From: Taxillus chinensis
Taxonomy: Eukaryota; Streptophyta; Magnoliopsida; Santalales; Loranthaceae
Direction of reading: 5' to 3'
Length of the DNA: 64,000 nucleotides
Assembly (NCBI GenBank): GCA_023512835.1
Contig: CM042091.1
Span: 18,059,506-18,123,505, forward strand
A program made the position numbers and the translations under genes. The notes under the pieces are model-generated. The model was not told where the DNA came from. It saw only the letters and a list, made by a program, of their open reading frames with translations, and made no database searches. Below are positions 11,225 through 23,472 of this stretch, one piece after another; positions within the stretch are counted from its first letter, which is position 1, and each line of letters starts with the position of its first letter.

Positions 11225-11935
11225 GTTTTCATTTCAAGTGTTCAAGTTCCCGTCTAGGACTTTTTATCCACATTTTAAAATTCCCGTTAATCTCAAGGAT
11301 TTTTCATTCCTGTTTTAAACCTCAAGGGTCTTTCAATTCCGAGTGTTTAAATTCCTGTTAATCTCAAGAATTTTTCATTCCTGTTTTACACCTCAAGGGC
11401 CTTTTAATTTCAAGTTTTCAATTCCTGTTAATCTCAAGGATTTTTCATTCCTGTTTTAAACCTCAAGGGCTTTTCAATTTCACGTTTTAAAATTCCCGTT
11501 AATCTCAAGGATTTTTCACTCCTGTTTTAAATCTCAAGGGCTTTTTAATTCCAAGTTTTTTTTCAATTTCCGTTAATCTCAAGGATTTTTCATTCCTGTT
11601 TTAAACCTCAAGGGCTTTTCAATTCCAAGTTTTAAAATTCCCGTTAATCTCAAGGATTTTTCACTCCTATTTTAAACCTCAAGGGCTTTTCAATTCCAAA
11701 TTTTACATTTCTGTTAATCTCAAGGATTTTTCATTCCTGTTTTACACCTCAGGGGCCTTTCAATTTGAAGTTTTTAAATTCCTGTTAATCTCAAGGATTT
11801 TTCATTCCTATTTTACACCTCAAGGGCCTTTCAATTCCAAGTTTTTAAATTCCTATTAATCTCATGGATTTTTCATTCATGTTTTTAACCCCAAGGGCTT
11901 TTCCTTCAAAGTTTTTAACTCCATGTCGACCTCAA
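11225..11935 (+). repeat. Ogre-1 3' tandem array B (~70-bp unit)
   Basis: About ten copies of a T-rich unit centred on 'ctcaaggatttttcattcct' followed by a 'cctcaagggc' block. Units start near 11,292, 11,363, 11,433, 11,503, 11,578, 11,649, 11,718, 11,788 and 11,861. Ogre/Tat elements are known for variable tandem repeats here that can seed satellites. Ogre-2 keeps only about four copies (44,985-45,276). Confidence 0.9.
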
Positions 11936-12023
11936 GGACGTAATAGGTAAGCCAGGTAAGCAGTCTAACCCGTCCAAAACAAGTCCGTCCTATCCTTGTG
12001 CATTGTTTGTACACAAACAATAC

Positions 12024-12038
12024 ACAAAGAGGGGCAGT
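12024..12038 (+). other. Ogre-1 polypurine tract
   Basis: The purine-rich 'acaaagaggggcag' lies immediately before the 3' LTR start TGTTGGACCC at 12,039, the position expected for the plus-strand DNA primer. This tract is absent in front of the Ogre-2 3' LTR. Confidence 0.75.
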
Positions 12039-15000
12039 TGTTGGACCCTAATTTGTCCAGGTTGGACATATTTTATCAAATTCAATTTTCTTCGATGCCA
12101 CCTCGATCTGTTGAAATTTTACAGAACAACGGAGTCGTGATCATTGAGCCGCAAATGCCCGATTTCAAGAAATTATTCGAACGGCCTCCAAATGCCAAAG
12201 AAGTAGTCCTGAGCAATAAAAAATCAATTCACGGATCAACGCAATCGACCGCGCTCAATTCTGAGGTCAAACGAAGAAAATATAGTCAAAACAGCATTCG
12301 GGCCGCCATTGGGGGTCAATACGGTAATTGACCTTTCACATGGGGCTCCGGATCAGGTCACGAACCTCATAATCTCATCCTACTCATCGTTCTGAGAATT
12401 TTGACATATATATTGTATATATTCGCTCCCGGGGCTTTTTCGACAAAAATTAAAAATAAATATGTTTTGCGGTAATAAATAACCTCAGTACAAACTTGAC
12501 GTAAAAACATTATCATTTTCCAACAAAATTGACACGGGGTCACTTGTCACGACGCCCCGAGTCCAAAAACAATTTTTTCAAAATGTTTTGAAGTCCGGTT
12601 TGTCCCGCCGATCCCAAGAACCGAAGGACATCAGTTAAAAACCCAAAAACAAAATAATGTTATGCTTTTTTCTCCTTTCCCGCCCACTCCAAGCCAGGTG
12701 TCAACCTTCCATTGGTTGAAAGTAAATAAAATCAAAAAAATAAAAACCAAAACAAAAAAGAATCAAATTTATTTACAGCCACTTAAAAAAACAGATCTCA
12801 CGCGCGTTGTCATCTTCCTCTCTCTCTCTCCCACGGCTGCCTTGTCTTCTTCCTCCTAGATCTGTCTTCTCCGCGTCGTCTTCCTCACCTCCACGCCGTG
12901 CCCACCGGAGGACCACCGGAGCCCCATACCAGCGCCAGCCCTCCAGCGCACCAAACCCAACTCAAGCCCTCAAGCCTCAACCATGGTTCAGCCCTCTTCT
13001 CTCAAACCAAACCATGCCATTAACCCATGGTTGATTCGGCGCCGCGGCCTCAATCCCCGACTCAACCTTAACTCTTATCGCCTATATAAACGCAAGCATA
13101 GATCGTCCATTTGGTCTGAATTTTTTTTTTTGGGGAAAATTCGAAAGTGGAAAAGAGGAGCGCACCACAAAAATCCTTTTCGTCCGAAAAACATCACCCA
13201 AAACCATCCTCCCCTTTGGCCGGAATCCACCGTCAGCCATCGACCTTTCCTCATACCACACCTCTCTCTTTGATTCCGTAGAAAACCAGTATCACGACCT
13301 CCATCTTCAGACCCTTTCCTCCTTCCATCCCCAAACCCTTTCCTTTTTCCACAACACCAAAACCAGACGCCCATCTTACCCCTTGGCTAGCATACCACTC
13401 GCCGGTCACTGTGGGACTCGATCGACGTTGCCGTTGATGCATCCATCTTCCGTTCCTCCCACGGTCACCAGAAGAGAGGCAGAGGACCCCCGAGACCGTC
13501 CCACTACATCGCACTAATTCGACGGAGGCATATCAAGGAGACACAGAGGGCATTCGGGTTGCAGTTGTCGTCATCCGCCGTTGCTGTTGTTTGTTCGGAA
13601 GCCCATGCAGAAGATACCCAGCGTACGCGAGACAAAGGGCGTTACAAACCCAGTAATCCTTTTCTTTTCATAGTGTTTTGTTCTGTGGTTTTCTTGCTTG
13701 GGTCACCAGTGACTTTCGTTCCCTATTAAATCACGTATTTGTGTGTTTGTAAGAATGTGACGGAAAACTTATTTTTGCTGCATTTGTGTTTCCCTTTTGC
13801 TGCTGTTTTTATGTTGTTGTTCGGTTGGTCTGTGCGTTTGTCTCTAATCGTGTATTTCTGTTGCTGTTGTCTCGCTTATACTTACTGGTGCACTGGCTTC
13901 CAGTCACGCTATATGAGTCCTTGTATGTCGGGTGTTCATGAAGAGAGTTGGCTAATCTTTATCCTGCTTCTGTATGTTTACATTCTCCATTAGCCTCTGC
14001 TTGTGATCATGTTGTTTTGTTTTCCAAGATGGTGAACTCGTGTTTTCAAAAAAAAAAAAAACAGAAAAAAAAACAAAAGCAACAAACAAGAGGTGTGATT
14101 CATTAAGACATGTGAACTTGTGATCTGGTTGTGTTTCATCCATTTTTATCTGATTTTCAAAATGTGTGAATACTTTGGTCTGGCCTTAAAACATGTGTGA
14201 ATCTACTCGTGGTTTTCAAAACGTGAGTCCTCTGGTCTAAGTTCTCCAAACCCCTAGTTTGGTTTTTAAAATATGGGTGTGCACTGGTTTGGACGTGGTA
14301 TTCTGTTTGGATAGTCTTTTTTTATTTTTTATTATGGTTGCTGCACTTTCTATTCATTGCTGTTTTCTCACTGTGTTTCCACCCTCTTCTTTTGCTTTTG
14401 TGCTTTGTTCCACTTTCCCTGGTCACGTGGGCTGGACGAGTTCATGGAGGCCGTTTCTTCCTGCACCTGCATCCATTTTATTTCCAGCTTTGTTAATTTA
14501 AAGATTGTGTTTGGGTTAATATGTTTTGCTCTAGTTAATACCATATTATTGCATAGTGGGCTGTAGGGGGTGTTGGTTTCGGGCTCATAGGAATTTTGTT
14601 AGTTTGGGCCTTGTAAGTATGGGTCACATAGTTTGTAACTTGTAATTTGTAAATTAGTAAAAAAAAAGAGAGAGAGAAGAGAAATACAAGAAAAAAAGAA
14701 GAAAGGAAAAGAAAAAAAGAAAAAAGAAAGAGCAAAAAAAAAAAGAAAAAGGAAAAAAAGAGTGAGTTTGTTTTTATTTTGTGGATGACACGCAATCACA
14801 CACAATACACTTTTGTTTATTTGCTTTTAATTTGTATTGCTTTTTTTTTCAACAAAAAACATTTTCCAAAAAAAAAAAAAAAGAGAGGAAGTTTTCCAAA
14901 AGACAAAAAAAAACAACAAAATTTATTACCCAAACAAACAACAAAAAAAAAACATTTTACAGATTTTTATTTTTGTTTTCTTTAAAAAAAGGGGAAAATG

Positions 15001-15666
15001 TTTTCCAAACAAACAAAAAAAAGTTTTCCAAAAACAAAAAAAATGTTTTTCAAACAAAAATAATAATAAACAAACAAAAAAGGGGTGTTTTAAAAAAAAG
15101 GATTTTTGAACAAAACAAAACAAAACAAAAACAAAAATAAAAAAAATCAAATCAAAAAAAAAATCAAAAAAAACAAAACAAAATAAAAACAAAGCCTTTC
15201 GAGAACTTTGTTTTTTTCAACTTTTAATACTTGAGTTCTTTTTAGCATCATAACCATTGAGTTTAGAATGTCAAACATAGGACGTAAGAGTAACTCAACT
15301 TTGGTTCGTTTTAGATTACTTAAATTTAACCTTGAACAAAATCATAGGACTTCCTTTAGATATTTGAGGATAAATGAATTTTATTTTCACTTAAACAAAT
15401 AATTTAGACAAATAAAAAGAGTTGAAACCTCTAAATCCTAAGATAGGTACCGAAAGGGCGTCGTGGGGGTGCTAGTCCTTCCCTACGCGTAATAAACTCC
15501 CGAGCTCTTCCCCAAGCAGCATAGATTAAATTTTCGTTTAGGTGGCCAACCACACCCCGAAAACGGTTGGTGGCGACTCTGTATTTTTCACCATTTATAT
15601 GATGGTTTGGGGGGGGGACCGCACCCCAAAAGCGGTTTTTCCCCCGGACGAAATCCAGTGATGACA
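12039..15666 (+). mobile_element. Ogre-1 3' LTR (3.63 kb)
   Basis: Starts TGTTGGACCC and ends GATGACA, like the Ogre-2 3' LTR at 45,549-49,202. A TATA-like 'cctatataaa' lies at 13,080-13,089, the same relative place as 'cctataaaa' in Ogre-2 (31,203 and 46,631). The 3' half is T-rich then A-rich homopolymeric (14,040-15,200). No convincing gene lies inside; the many short open frames here come from low-complexity sequence. The right end abuts chromoviral integrase sequence at 15,667. Confidence 0.88.
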
Positions 15667-16219
15667 AAGAACATACTTGTACAAGGCAGTGAAAAAGATG
15701 AAGAAGTGGGCGGATTAACATCGACGGCAAGTGGAGTTACAGGAGGGCGACATGGTGATGCTCAAACTCTTTCTACGCTAAACAAAGACGCTAAGGTAAA
15801 AACACAAGGGTTTGGTACGCAGATATGAAAGACCATTTTTGAGTTTTGAAACGAGTCATGGAAGGTGGTGGCCTACAAGATTGAACTCCCAACAAAAATG
15901 CAGGGACACCCGATGGTTCATGTGAGTATACTCAAACCCTTTCATGTTGACAAAGACCCGATTAAACAATAAGCGGTGTGAGCCCCTACAGTAGTGGACA
16001 AAGGACGCGACAAAAAATTAAGGAGATAATGGCTTATAGAGTTGTACTAAGAAGAGGCGTAACTTTAAGTCATGTGAAATACTACGTCAAATGGAAAGAC
16101 AAACCCAATGAAGAGATAAGTTGGAAACGAGAAGCTGACTTGTGGCAATTTATGGAAGAGATCAAGGCATTTCAAGCAACACTCGCATCGAGGGCGCTGC
16201 GAGATTAAGTGGGAGAGAA
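15667..16219 (+). pseudogene. Chromovirus integrase C-terminus with chromodomain, decayed
   Basis: Reading across stops gives a chromoviral integrase tail: KKMKKWAD near 15,690-15,715, VELQEGDMVMLKL near 15,731-15,770, then a degraded 'GPFEV' region. A chromodomain follows in the open frame 15,978-16,208, with YYVKWKDKPNEEISW and a terminal LWQFMEEIKAFQ. Chromodomains guide these elements to marked chromatin. Several in-frame stops (for example after KKWAD and after LFLR) show long decay. The rest of the element is absent because Ogre-1 inserted at its left edge. A purine tract 'gtgggagagaa' at 16,209-16,219 precedes the LTR. Confidence 0.85.
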
Positions 16220-16560
16220 TGTCACACTTAAAGAATTTTGTAGCCTCTTATATTTATACAACTTCTAATGGAAGCTAATTTAGTTAGCATCATCATGTAA
16301 TTTATACCTTTATGTATGTGTTTTGGTAACAGAAACAAAAAAAAGTATTAACATCTATATATAGAGTAAGACTTTATAAGATAGTTTTAATATTGTAAAG
16401 CTTTTATTCAACCAATACAATGAGAATGTATTTCTCACATTGCTTCTGCGTGTGTGTTTGTCATTGTTTTTATGATTGCTTAACAGGTTCCAGAATCGTA
16501 GGCGAATGATCTGAACAGTGTATAACTGAACTTAACGATTCGAAATACGTAAAAAGCTAG
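16220..16560 (+). mobile_element. 3' LTR of the decayed chromovirus
   Basis: Begins TGTCAC directly after the polypurine tract. It shares blocks with the small LTRs at 54,090-54,853: 'gtattaacatctatatatag', 'gtaaagctttta..caaccaatacaat' and a final 'ggttccagaatc..gcgaatgatct'. The terminal CGTGACA of those LTRs is not preserved, so the right edge is approximate. Confidence 0.65.
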
Positions 16561-17213
16561 ATGCCACGCGTGTTAAATTCTCATCCCATAATAAGTGGTT
16601 CCTCTGCTTGCCTCTTGGCTCTTGCTCCTCAGCGATGATCTCCACTATCCACTATGTTGAGGTATGAAGTGTAAAAGGCAAATATAAAAAATTATTATTT
16701 TAATAAAAATAAAAATAATTTAAAATTTAATGTTAGAATATAAATTTAAAAATAATACAGTTAAAATTTAAAATTTTCCATATATAATGATGATTGCCCA
16801 TATATCACGTGAAAATGTGACCTTTCCTTAAACAAAAATCGAAGATAAGTTACTCTTACGACCTTCGTCGTTTGCTTTCGCCGACAATCAGAACACTACT
16901 CTTTCCTCGACCCTTCCCCTTCCCCTTCCCCTTCCCTCCCGCTCTCTCTTCCCAAGTCTCAAAACCCCTAGTTTTACAGAGATTTCCCGTTCCCATCCCA
17001 GCTAAGTATCTGTTCCTGCCCATTATTGTTCGTCGATCTTGCTCTTTGTTCATCGCTCAAGGATCTGAACCTCGTTAGATCCTCCATGCAGTGAGAATTT
17101 GATCTGAGAAATCGATTTCAATGTTGCTGAATTGGGTTTTTGAAAGTGAGTGAGTCTGTGGAATTTGATTTTGGTTTGGATTGGTGGGCTGGGTTGCAAT
17201 CGAAGGAGGATCA
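16561..17213 (+). promoter_or_regulatory. Upstream region and 5' UTR of the GAUT10-like gene
   Basis: AT-rich DNA to about 16,860 is followed by a pyrimidine-rich run (16,905-16,950, repeated CCCTTC) typical of plant transcription start regions. No clear TATA box was picked out. If transcription starts near 16,870, two short upstream ORFs precede the main start: ATG-CAG-TGA at 17,086-17,094 and an 11-codon frame (stop included) at 17,121-17,153. Both end before the CDS start at 17,214. The transcription start is inferred, not seen. Confidence 0.5.
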
Positions 17214-20200
17214 ATGAGGCGACGAGCTGTTGATTTTCGTCGCCCGGTGAGGCGGAGATTACCGAATGTGTTTTGGATGACCCTATGCGGCGTTGTGATT
17301 CTTCTCCTCATAGTATTGTTCAGTCAGGAGAGCGGGCCGGTGTCGAGACCGGCTCTGACTAAGGTAAAGTTCTCTTCTTTTTTTTTTGTTAAGTCTTGAT
17401 TTTCAGTCATAATTGGGATGTTGGTAATTATGTTTTATGTGATGTTAGTGTTATTTTTAATTAAAATAATACGTGATTTGATTCATAGAATATTGCTTGA
17501 CGTAGAAGGATTTATCTTAGGATCAATGTAGGGCTGTTGACTTTGTTGGATCTATCCTGTCAGTAGCTCAGTTGTTGGAAGCTGGTAGACTGGTGTTATT
17601 TGTATTGACTTGTAAGTTTATTTACCAGTCATTGATCACTTTATCCAAAATTAAGGAAGATTGGTTAAATCTAGTAAATCATTATGTGCTTATACGACTG
17701 GGTATAGGATAGAAGAGTATACTAAACTTAATATTCGGGATTGGAAGAATTTCATAGCGGGAGATGCAGTGGCAAAACTTCATTTGGATTATGATGTCAT
17801 AATTGGCATTGAAGGGTTGCAGATCTAGTAAATATATAGCAGGAATTTTTTTATTACAATTTTTATTGGAGTCCAGTGAGTTCATAATGTTACCTTGTAT
17901 GTGTGTCTTTTTGTGGTCTGATAATTGGTTGTGTGGGAACTTCTTTCCCATGAAAGATAATTTTTTGTGTGTGGGGATTTTGTTGGATTGTCATTTTATA
18001 CATGTTACAGGTGATGATTAGAGTTTTTTGTGGCCTTCCATTTGAGAGGTAAGGGCTTATGATGGATGATATATTTTTGGGGTGGGCTGTCTTAGATCTT
18101 GGTCAGTTTTTTGAAGTCTTATTTTGTGTAATAGGTGTTATATGTGGAAGGAGCACTGGTATTTTTTTTAAATATAGTATTGTGTAGTTTAAAATAATTG
18201 GTGGCAATGCTTTTTTGGTTACATTGGGTTCAGAAGTACACGCCTTGCACCATTATGGTTTTTTTCCCTGGGTTTTGGTGAGTGTCTGGCTATTATTGAA
18301 GAATACTTTCATTTATTGTTGTATTTTATTTATTTCATTTATTGTTGAGAAAAAAAGAAGCAGAGGAGTGGGAGGCTTCTGATGGAAAGAATTGCATGAT
18401 TGCATATCAAGGACAGTATATTATCTTCCGACTCAATGATTAAAAGTTGTGAGGAAGTGCCTTTTTCCATCTATATATGCCCTCCACAAATATTTGAAGT
18501 CCCTGCTATTGAAAAAGAAAGAAATTGCAAATAAATGTCAGGGCAATGGTTTATTTTAATAAAGTTCCCCTTTAAATTGCATCTATGTAGACTAGAACTG
18601 TGTTAAAATTGAGATATTTGAAGGATCACTCTTCATTTCGGAAAGGACTGTTTTCGTTCTGTTCTTCATAGTTATGAAAGTAAATCTCTCAATTGACTAT
18701 GACACGCTTAAAATGGTAGATGTCTCTGCTTTTGTTTTAGCTTTGTATTGTAATTTTTAAGTTAACATCAACAGACAATCTTATGCTGAAGTTAGTTTTT
18801 TTTTTTGAAATAATCTGTTAATGGTATTATCAGTTTATCACTAATTTTCCATTCTTTTCTGTGGTTCCTGTATGAACCATGCGGGCATGGGGTCATTGCA
18901 TTAAATTAGAAGGAATCACTGACTAAAATTTGAAATTCGTTTTGTAATAATGTTTATATGGTATTGAGAGCTGATTGGATCTTTGATAGCTATTAAAATA
19001 TTTGGAACAAGTGTACTTGAGGACTGCTCTTTTGAAAACAATGCCCTCCATTATATTGAAAGCTAGCTCTCATCTTGTAGAGGTAGGTTGTAGTTGAAGA
19101 CAACGTGGTGAATAATTTTTGACAAGGGAATTAAGTTCACTGATAAAAATACCTCCAAAAGTAGGATTAAGGGTTTTAGGGTATAGCAAATTCCATTGCT
19201 TGAGTAGTGCTTTACTGCTTTATTAACATATAAGGATTGTGAGGCTAAATTTATTATTTTCAGTTTAAAAATAAGAGATCACTCAAGGCTCTTTAAGTGC
19301 AAGCAATAGTCTCCTGGATGAAGAGTGTAAGCAGTTTGCTCTTATTTAGATAAAGTAAAGCATATTTATGGTTTTTTATTGAAAAAAGGAACTTTATTAA
19401 AGTCACTAAGCTGTTGACAAAAAAATTACATTGACCAACACACTACGAAAATCAGAGCTCTCATCCAAAGGAGAGATGATACGTCACAATAAAGCCCACA
19501 CCTTCCCTTTAATATTTGGACTCTTCTTTGGATGTTCTAAAAAATCAACAGTTTTGTTTCTTCCACATTGCCCAAAATATGGCAAAGGGGACTAAATGTA
19601 ACAACCACTTAGCCCTCCTATTTGTCCGTTGCCTATTCTAAGCCTTAAATCTTTGGGCCCACCCTCCCTTTGCTAACCTAAGACAGCTCAACTTCAGCAA
19701 AGACAACTCCACACCTAAGCCACCCATCCACAATGAAGGAGGAAATGATCAATTTGTTCCCTTGTATACTTGCATAGATGAGAGGACACTTACTCACCAT
19801 TGGTAGCCCCCTTCTTTGACTGCTCTTTGGACCCTTGCCCATGAAGTCTCCCAGGCAAAAAAGAGAGAGACATGAAGCGATTTTAGCTTGGTGAATGATA
19901 GGCCACCACTGGTTAGTACTCATTGACACAGGGCCCCAACTGGTGCAAGCAGCAAAACAGCCAATTTGTGCACCCATTCTAGGTGAACTTATCTGGTTGA
20001 TTCCTCTCAATGGTAAACTAGTACAATTCATTGACAAAAGCCAATAAATGCTCCACTTCCCAGTCTTGGAAAATTCTTGTTAAAGTGACATTCCACATTG
20101 ACCCATCCCGAATCTTTTGAGTTGGCCCACCTTTCACAACTTCCAGCCCATAAGCTGTTTGTTACACTACCTGTAATGGCCTACCCTCACACCATGTGTC

Positions 20201-23200
20201 ACAAAATGAAATAGTGGCGTCTTTCCCCAACCTCCAGCCCACCAGCTGCAAGTTGTCCCAATCCTCCCTTAAACTGTTCCACCAACCAACTCTGTGTCTG
20301 TGAGGAGTCTCAAGGGCCTGGAGATCCACCCCAAAAATGGAAAGAACTACCTGTTGCTACGAAATTATCTCCTCAAGCAAAAAGCGTCACTTTTCTATTG
20401 CCAGCATGATTTTTTTAAAAAGCAAGAACGGGCTTCATCCCAAGCCCTGAACAGCCAATGGCCTCTAAACACGCCTCACTTGATCAAGTGGAATTTAAAA
20501 TCCTTAGTAGAGCTCCTCCACAGAAAGCACTGTTGCAATTCCTAAAGCCTTGTTGCCACCGAAGTGGGAATGTGGAACAATGAGAGGAAATACATTGGTA
20601 GGTTTGAGAGAGTGGTTTTTAGAAGAGTCGACCCTCCCCCTTTTGGGAGGGGAGCCTTTTTCCAACTAGAAAGTCTCCTCTTGAAATGCTCCAATATTGG
20701 ATCCCAAAGAGCCTTTGGCCGAGGCCCTGAACAGCAACACCGAATAAGTACTACGCCGCCTCTCTTCTTTGCAACCCAGTAGCCATCATGCCTAGGACAA
20801 AAAAATTATGTTAAACTGTGCGCTAGGAGATAATGTTATGTCAGAAAATCCAATCATATTGCTAATGCTTTGTTGGTGTTGCCTCTTTATGCATTACTGA
20901 CCTCTTTTCTAGATAAGTTTTTCAACAGATGCTCAGAGTATGTGTGGGAAACTTTTGGGATAGTGTTGAGATGGAATTCATAATAGTGGATCCCTCTAAA
21001 ATCTCTTCGTCTGTCTGTTGTAACTTCAAGTGTATTTCTTTTAGCAACTTGTTATAAATTGAGCTCTAATTTGTAATTGGTACCGTAATTGGGGAGTAGT
21101 TTTCTGAATTTTGTTAGCATCTAGTGGAACTTTGGTCGCAAATAATTACTTCAACTCTGATTCGGCTACTGTTGATTATGTCGAGAAATTCCACAATTTT
21201 GGATTGGGGGTTATTCTTTAATGTCAAGCAACATGTTTGCGTACTCTGAAATTTTCTATGAGCACGTTTAAAGACCAATAAATTATTATTGTAAAGAATA
21301 TGAATTGCTGAAATGGTTATGCAATGTTATTGTGTTGGTCTTTTTGAATAAGTGATCGATTTGTTGAGAAATCTTTCTTTGCATATTTGCACATACTCAT
21401 AGCATGTTTGGTATGAAGGATTGGGTAAGAATTAAATCATCTAATGCTAAATTCACTCTCATATTCATGTTTGATATACCCAAAACTCATTCTCTATCCC
21501 ATTTACATTCCTATAAAACTCTCAAAATCCACTCCCCAACCTCCGAAGGGATAAGTTGATTCCCAATCTCATTCCATTTTCATTCATTATTCTAATCACA
21601 TTCCATTCCTATCAAAATCTATCCCTAATACCAAACATGCACTCAATACTATAGATACCTGGATGTATATTGCGGGGATGCTTTTATAAGTGTTTCCACA
21701 CCCTTCTCTTATCACTTTTGGTACCCTAAATTTCTTTCACCAAATTGATTGAAAGAGATCGAATCCTGGGCAATAAAATTTTCACTATTCAAATTTTCAT
21801 TCCATTATTGTTTTCTGAGCAACTAGATGATTTTCCCTAGAAATTATCATGAAATTATTTGTACTTTTAGATAGGACCTCACGGGAAGCATTAAGTTGTC
21901 ATGGTCATGCATAATTTGATTGAACGGTACATTCAATATCTGGTTTGTCCATAAAGTTTTCATTCAGAATTTGATAATTTAGCCTGAGAAAATTTATGCT
22001 GCTTTGTTGATTTTTTGCAGAGATCTTATAGACAAGATAGAATCTTGGAAGGCCTTAATATTACTAATGAAATGTTGAGCCCAAACTCAGTCACTAGACA
22101 AATTAGCGATCAAATTTCTCTGGCAAAAGCTTTTGTTGTGATTGCCAAAGAAAGCAACAACCTTCAATTTGCATGGGAATTAAGTGCACAGATCCGCAAC
22201 TCACAGATCCTCCTCTCAGATGCTGCAACTAGGCGAACACCTCTGACAACCACTGAATCAGAAACAGTTGTCCGTGATATGGCACTGTTGCTCTTTCAAG
22301 CTCAGCAATTTCACTATGACAGTGCAACCATGATCATGAGACTGAAAGCAAAAATCCAGTCTCTTGAAGAACAAATGAACTCTGTGACTGAGAAAAGTTC
22401 GAAATATGGACAAATTGCAGCTGAAGAAGTCCCAAAGAGCTTGTACTGCCTTGGTCTTAGGTTAACTACTGAATGGTTTAGAAGCCTAACTTTAGAAAAG
22501 GACAATGAAAAGGCAGTAGTTTCCTCAAAACTGCAAGATACAGATCTGTTTCATTTTTGTGTGTTTTCTGACAACATACTTGCAACTTCTGTTGTGGTAA
22601 ATTCCACGGCTATGAATTCCAAATATCCAGAAAGCACTGTGTTCCACCTTGTAACTGATGAAGTCAACTATGCCCCAATGAAGGCCTGGTTTTCCATGAA
22701 TAGTTTCCGAGGAGTCACCATTGATGTGCAAAAGATTGAGGACTTTAGTGACTGGCTGAACGCTTCTTATGTTCCTGTTCTTAAGCAGCTCCAAGACTCT
22801 GAAACCCAGAACTACTATTTCTCTGGCAACAGTGATACTGGCCGCACTCCAATAAAGTTTCGGAATCCGAAGTACCTTTCCATGCTTAACCATCTAAGGT
22901 TCTACATTCCAGAAGTCTTCCCAGTACTTAAGAAAGTAGTATTTCTTGATGACGATGTTGTTGTCCAGCAAGATCTGTCTGGCCTATTCTCTGTTGATTT
23001 AAATGGAAATGTTAATGGAGCCGTGGAGACATGTATGGAGACATTTCACAGATACCATAAATACTTGAATTACTCTCACCCTCTCATACGGGCACACTTT
23101 GACCCTGATGCATGTGGATGGGCATTTGGGATGAACGTTTTTGATTTGGTCGAGTGGAGGAAGAGGAATGTGACTGGAATCTATCACTACTGGCAAGAGA

Positions 23201-23472
23201 AGAATGTGGACCGCACACTATGGAAACTTGGAACACTTCCACCAGGTCTCTTGACTTTCTATGGTTTAACTGAACCATTGGATCCTTTTTGGCATGTGTT
23301 AGGTTTGGGTTATACAAATGTTGACCCTCAATTAATAGAGAAGGGGGCTGTTCTTCACTACAACGGGAACTCAAAGCCCTGGTTGAAGATTGGCATGGAA
23401 AGATACAAGCCGCTTTGGGACAGGTACGTTGATTACAGCCATTCTCTGTTGCAGCAGTGCAATGTTCATTGA
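17214..23472 (+). CDS. GAUT10: GAUT10-like galacturonosyltransferase (exons 17,214-17,363 and 22,021-23,472)
   Basis: Predicted 533-residue type II membrane protein of glycosyltransferase family 8, GAUT clade; it should transfer galacturonic acid from UDP-GalA onto homogalacturonan (pectin) in the Golgi. Exon 1 encodes 50 residues: a basic start (MRRRAVDFRRPVRRR) and a membrane anchor (about residues 20-37). Splicing is phase 0, AAG^GTAAAG to TTTTTTGCAG^AGA. Exon 2 holds a helical stem region (ISDQISLAKAFVVIAKES), the metal-binding aspartates FLDDDVV (D360-D362; 22,948-22,956) and the HxxGxxKPW motif (H496-W504). The C-terminus is QQCNVH. Length and sequence fit GAUT10 better than GAUT11, as far as I recall those families. 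ATG 17,214 is the first in-frame ATG. No defect is seen. Confidence 0.93.
19380..20780 (-). mobile_element. LINE (L1-type) fragment, antisense in the intron
   Basis: On the minus strand, from 20,780 leftwards, decayed frames give the C-terminal half of a plant LINE ORF2. DPILEHFKRRLSSWKK is read near 20,690, a WNVTLTRIFQDWEVE block near 20,070-20,095, and a zinc-finger RT-associated region (KGATNGE/'SQRRGLPMVSKCPL', 'LLHCGWVA') near 19,700-19,850. A final 'CHILGNVEETK'-like block lies near 19,570. The left end shows an A/T-rich tail with AATAAA on the minus strand (near 19,395). It is 5' truncated and full of stops. Confidence 0.8.
21402..21640. mobile_element. MITE-like element in the intron
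   Basis: A 239-bp AT-rich stretch with perfect 13-bp terminal inverted repeats GCATGTTTGGTAT and ATACCAAACATGC. The flanks 'actcata' and 'actcaata' resemble a target duplication with one indel. No coding capacity. The superfamily is uncertain (hAT-like if the duplication is 8 bp). Confidence 0.65.

Larger units (their letters stand above)
1201..15666 (+). mobile_element. Ogre-1: Tat/Ogre-lineage Ty3-gypsy retrotransposon, 5' truncated
   Basis: Domain order is ORF1, gag, protease, G-patch, intron, reverse transcriptase, RNase H, archaeal-type RNase H, integrase, tandem-repeat 3' region, polypurine tract and a 3.63 kb LTR. The extra ORF1, the dual RNase H, the intron before RT and the very long LTR are known hallmarks of the plant Ogre/Tat group. 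The 5' LTR, primer binding site and start of ORF1 are missing from the window, cut off by the LTR-B insertion at 1,200. The 3' LTR ends at 15,666 inside a chromoviral integrase, which is the target. Multiple stops and frameshifts show it is not autonomous now. Confidence 0.9.
17364..22020 (+). other. GAUT10-like intron 1 (4,657 bp)
   Basis: GT at 17,364-17,365 and AG at 22,019-22,020 with a T-rich tract before the acceptor. The intron is enlarged by an antisense LINE fragment (about 19,380-20,780) and a MITE-like insertion (21,402-21,640). The rest (17,364-19,380 and 20,780-21,400) is AT-rich with no coding signal. Confidence 0.88.

Noticed and set aside
10291..11935. Tandem repeats as a CRISPR-like array
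   Set aside because: Units are directly adjacent without unique spacers, and they lie in a plant retroelement.
14535..15192. Several Lys- or Phe-rich open frames on both strands
   Set aside because: They come from A- and T-runs inside the LTR and have no protein-like composition.
15541..15580. 'ggtggcgactct' blocks inside Ogre LTRs as primer binding sites
   Set aside because: They lie upstream of the LTR end; only the copy two bases inside the LTR at 36,280-36,297 is in the right place.
17181..17213. Upstream extension of the GAUT10-like start
   Set aside because: The extension has no ATG (it would begin at TTG); ATG 17,214 gives the expected basic N-terminus and anchor.
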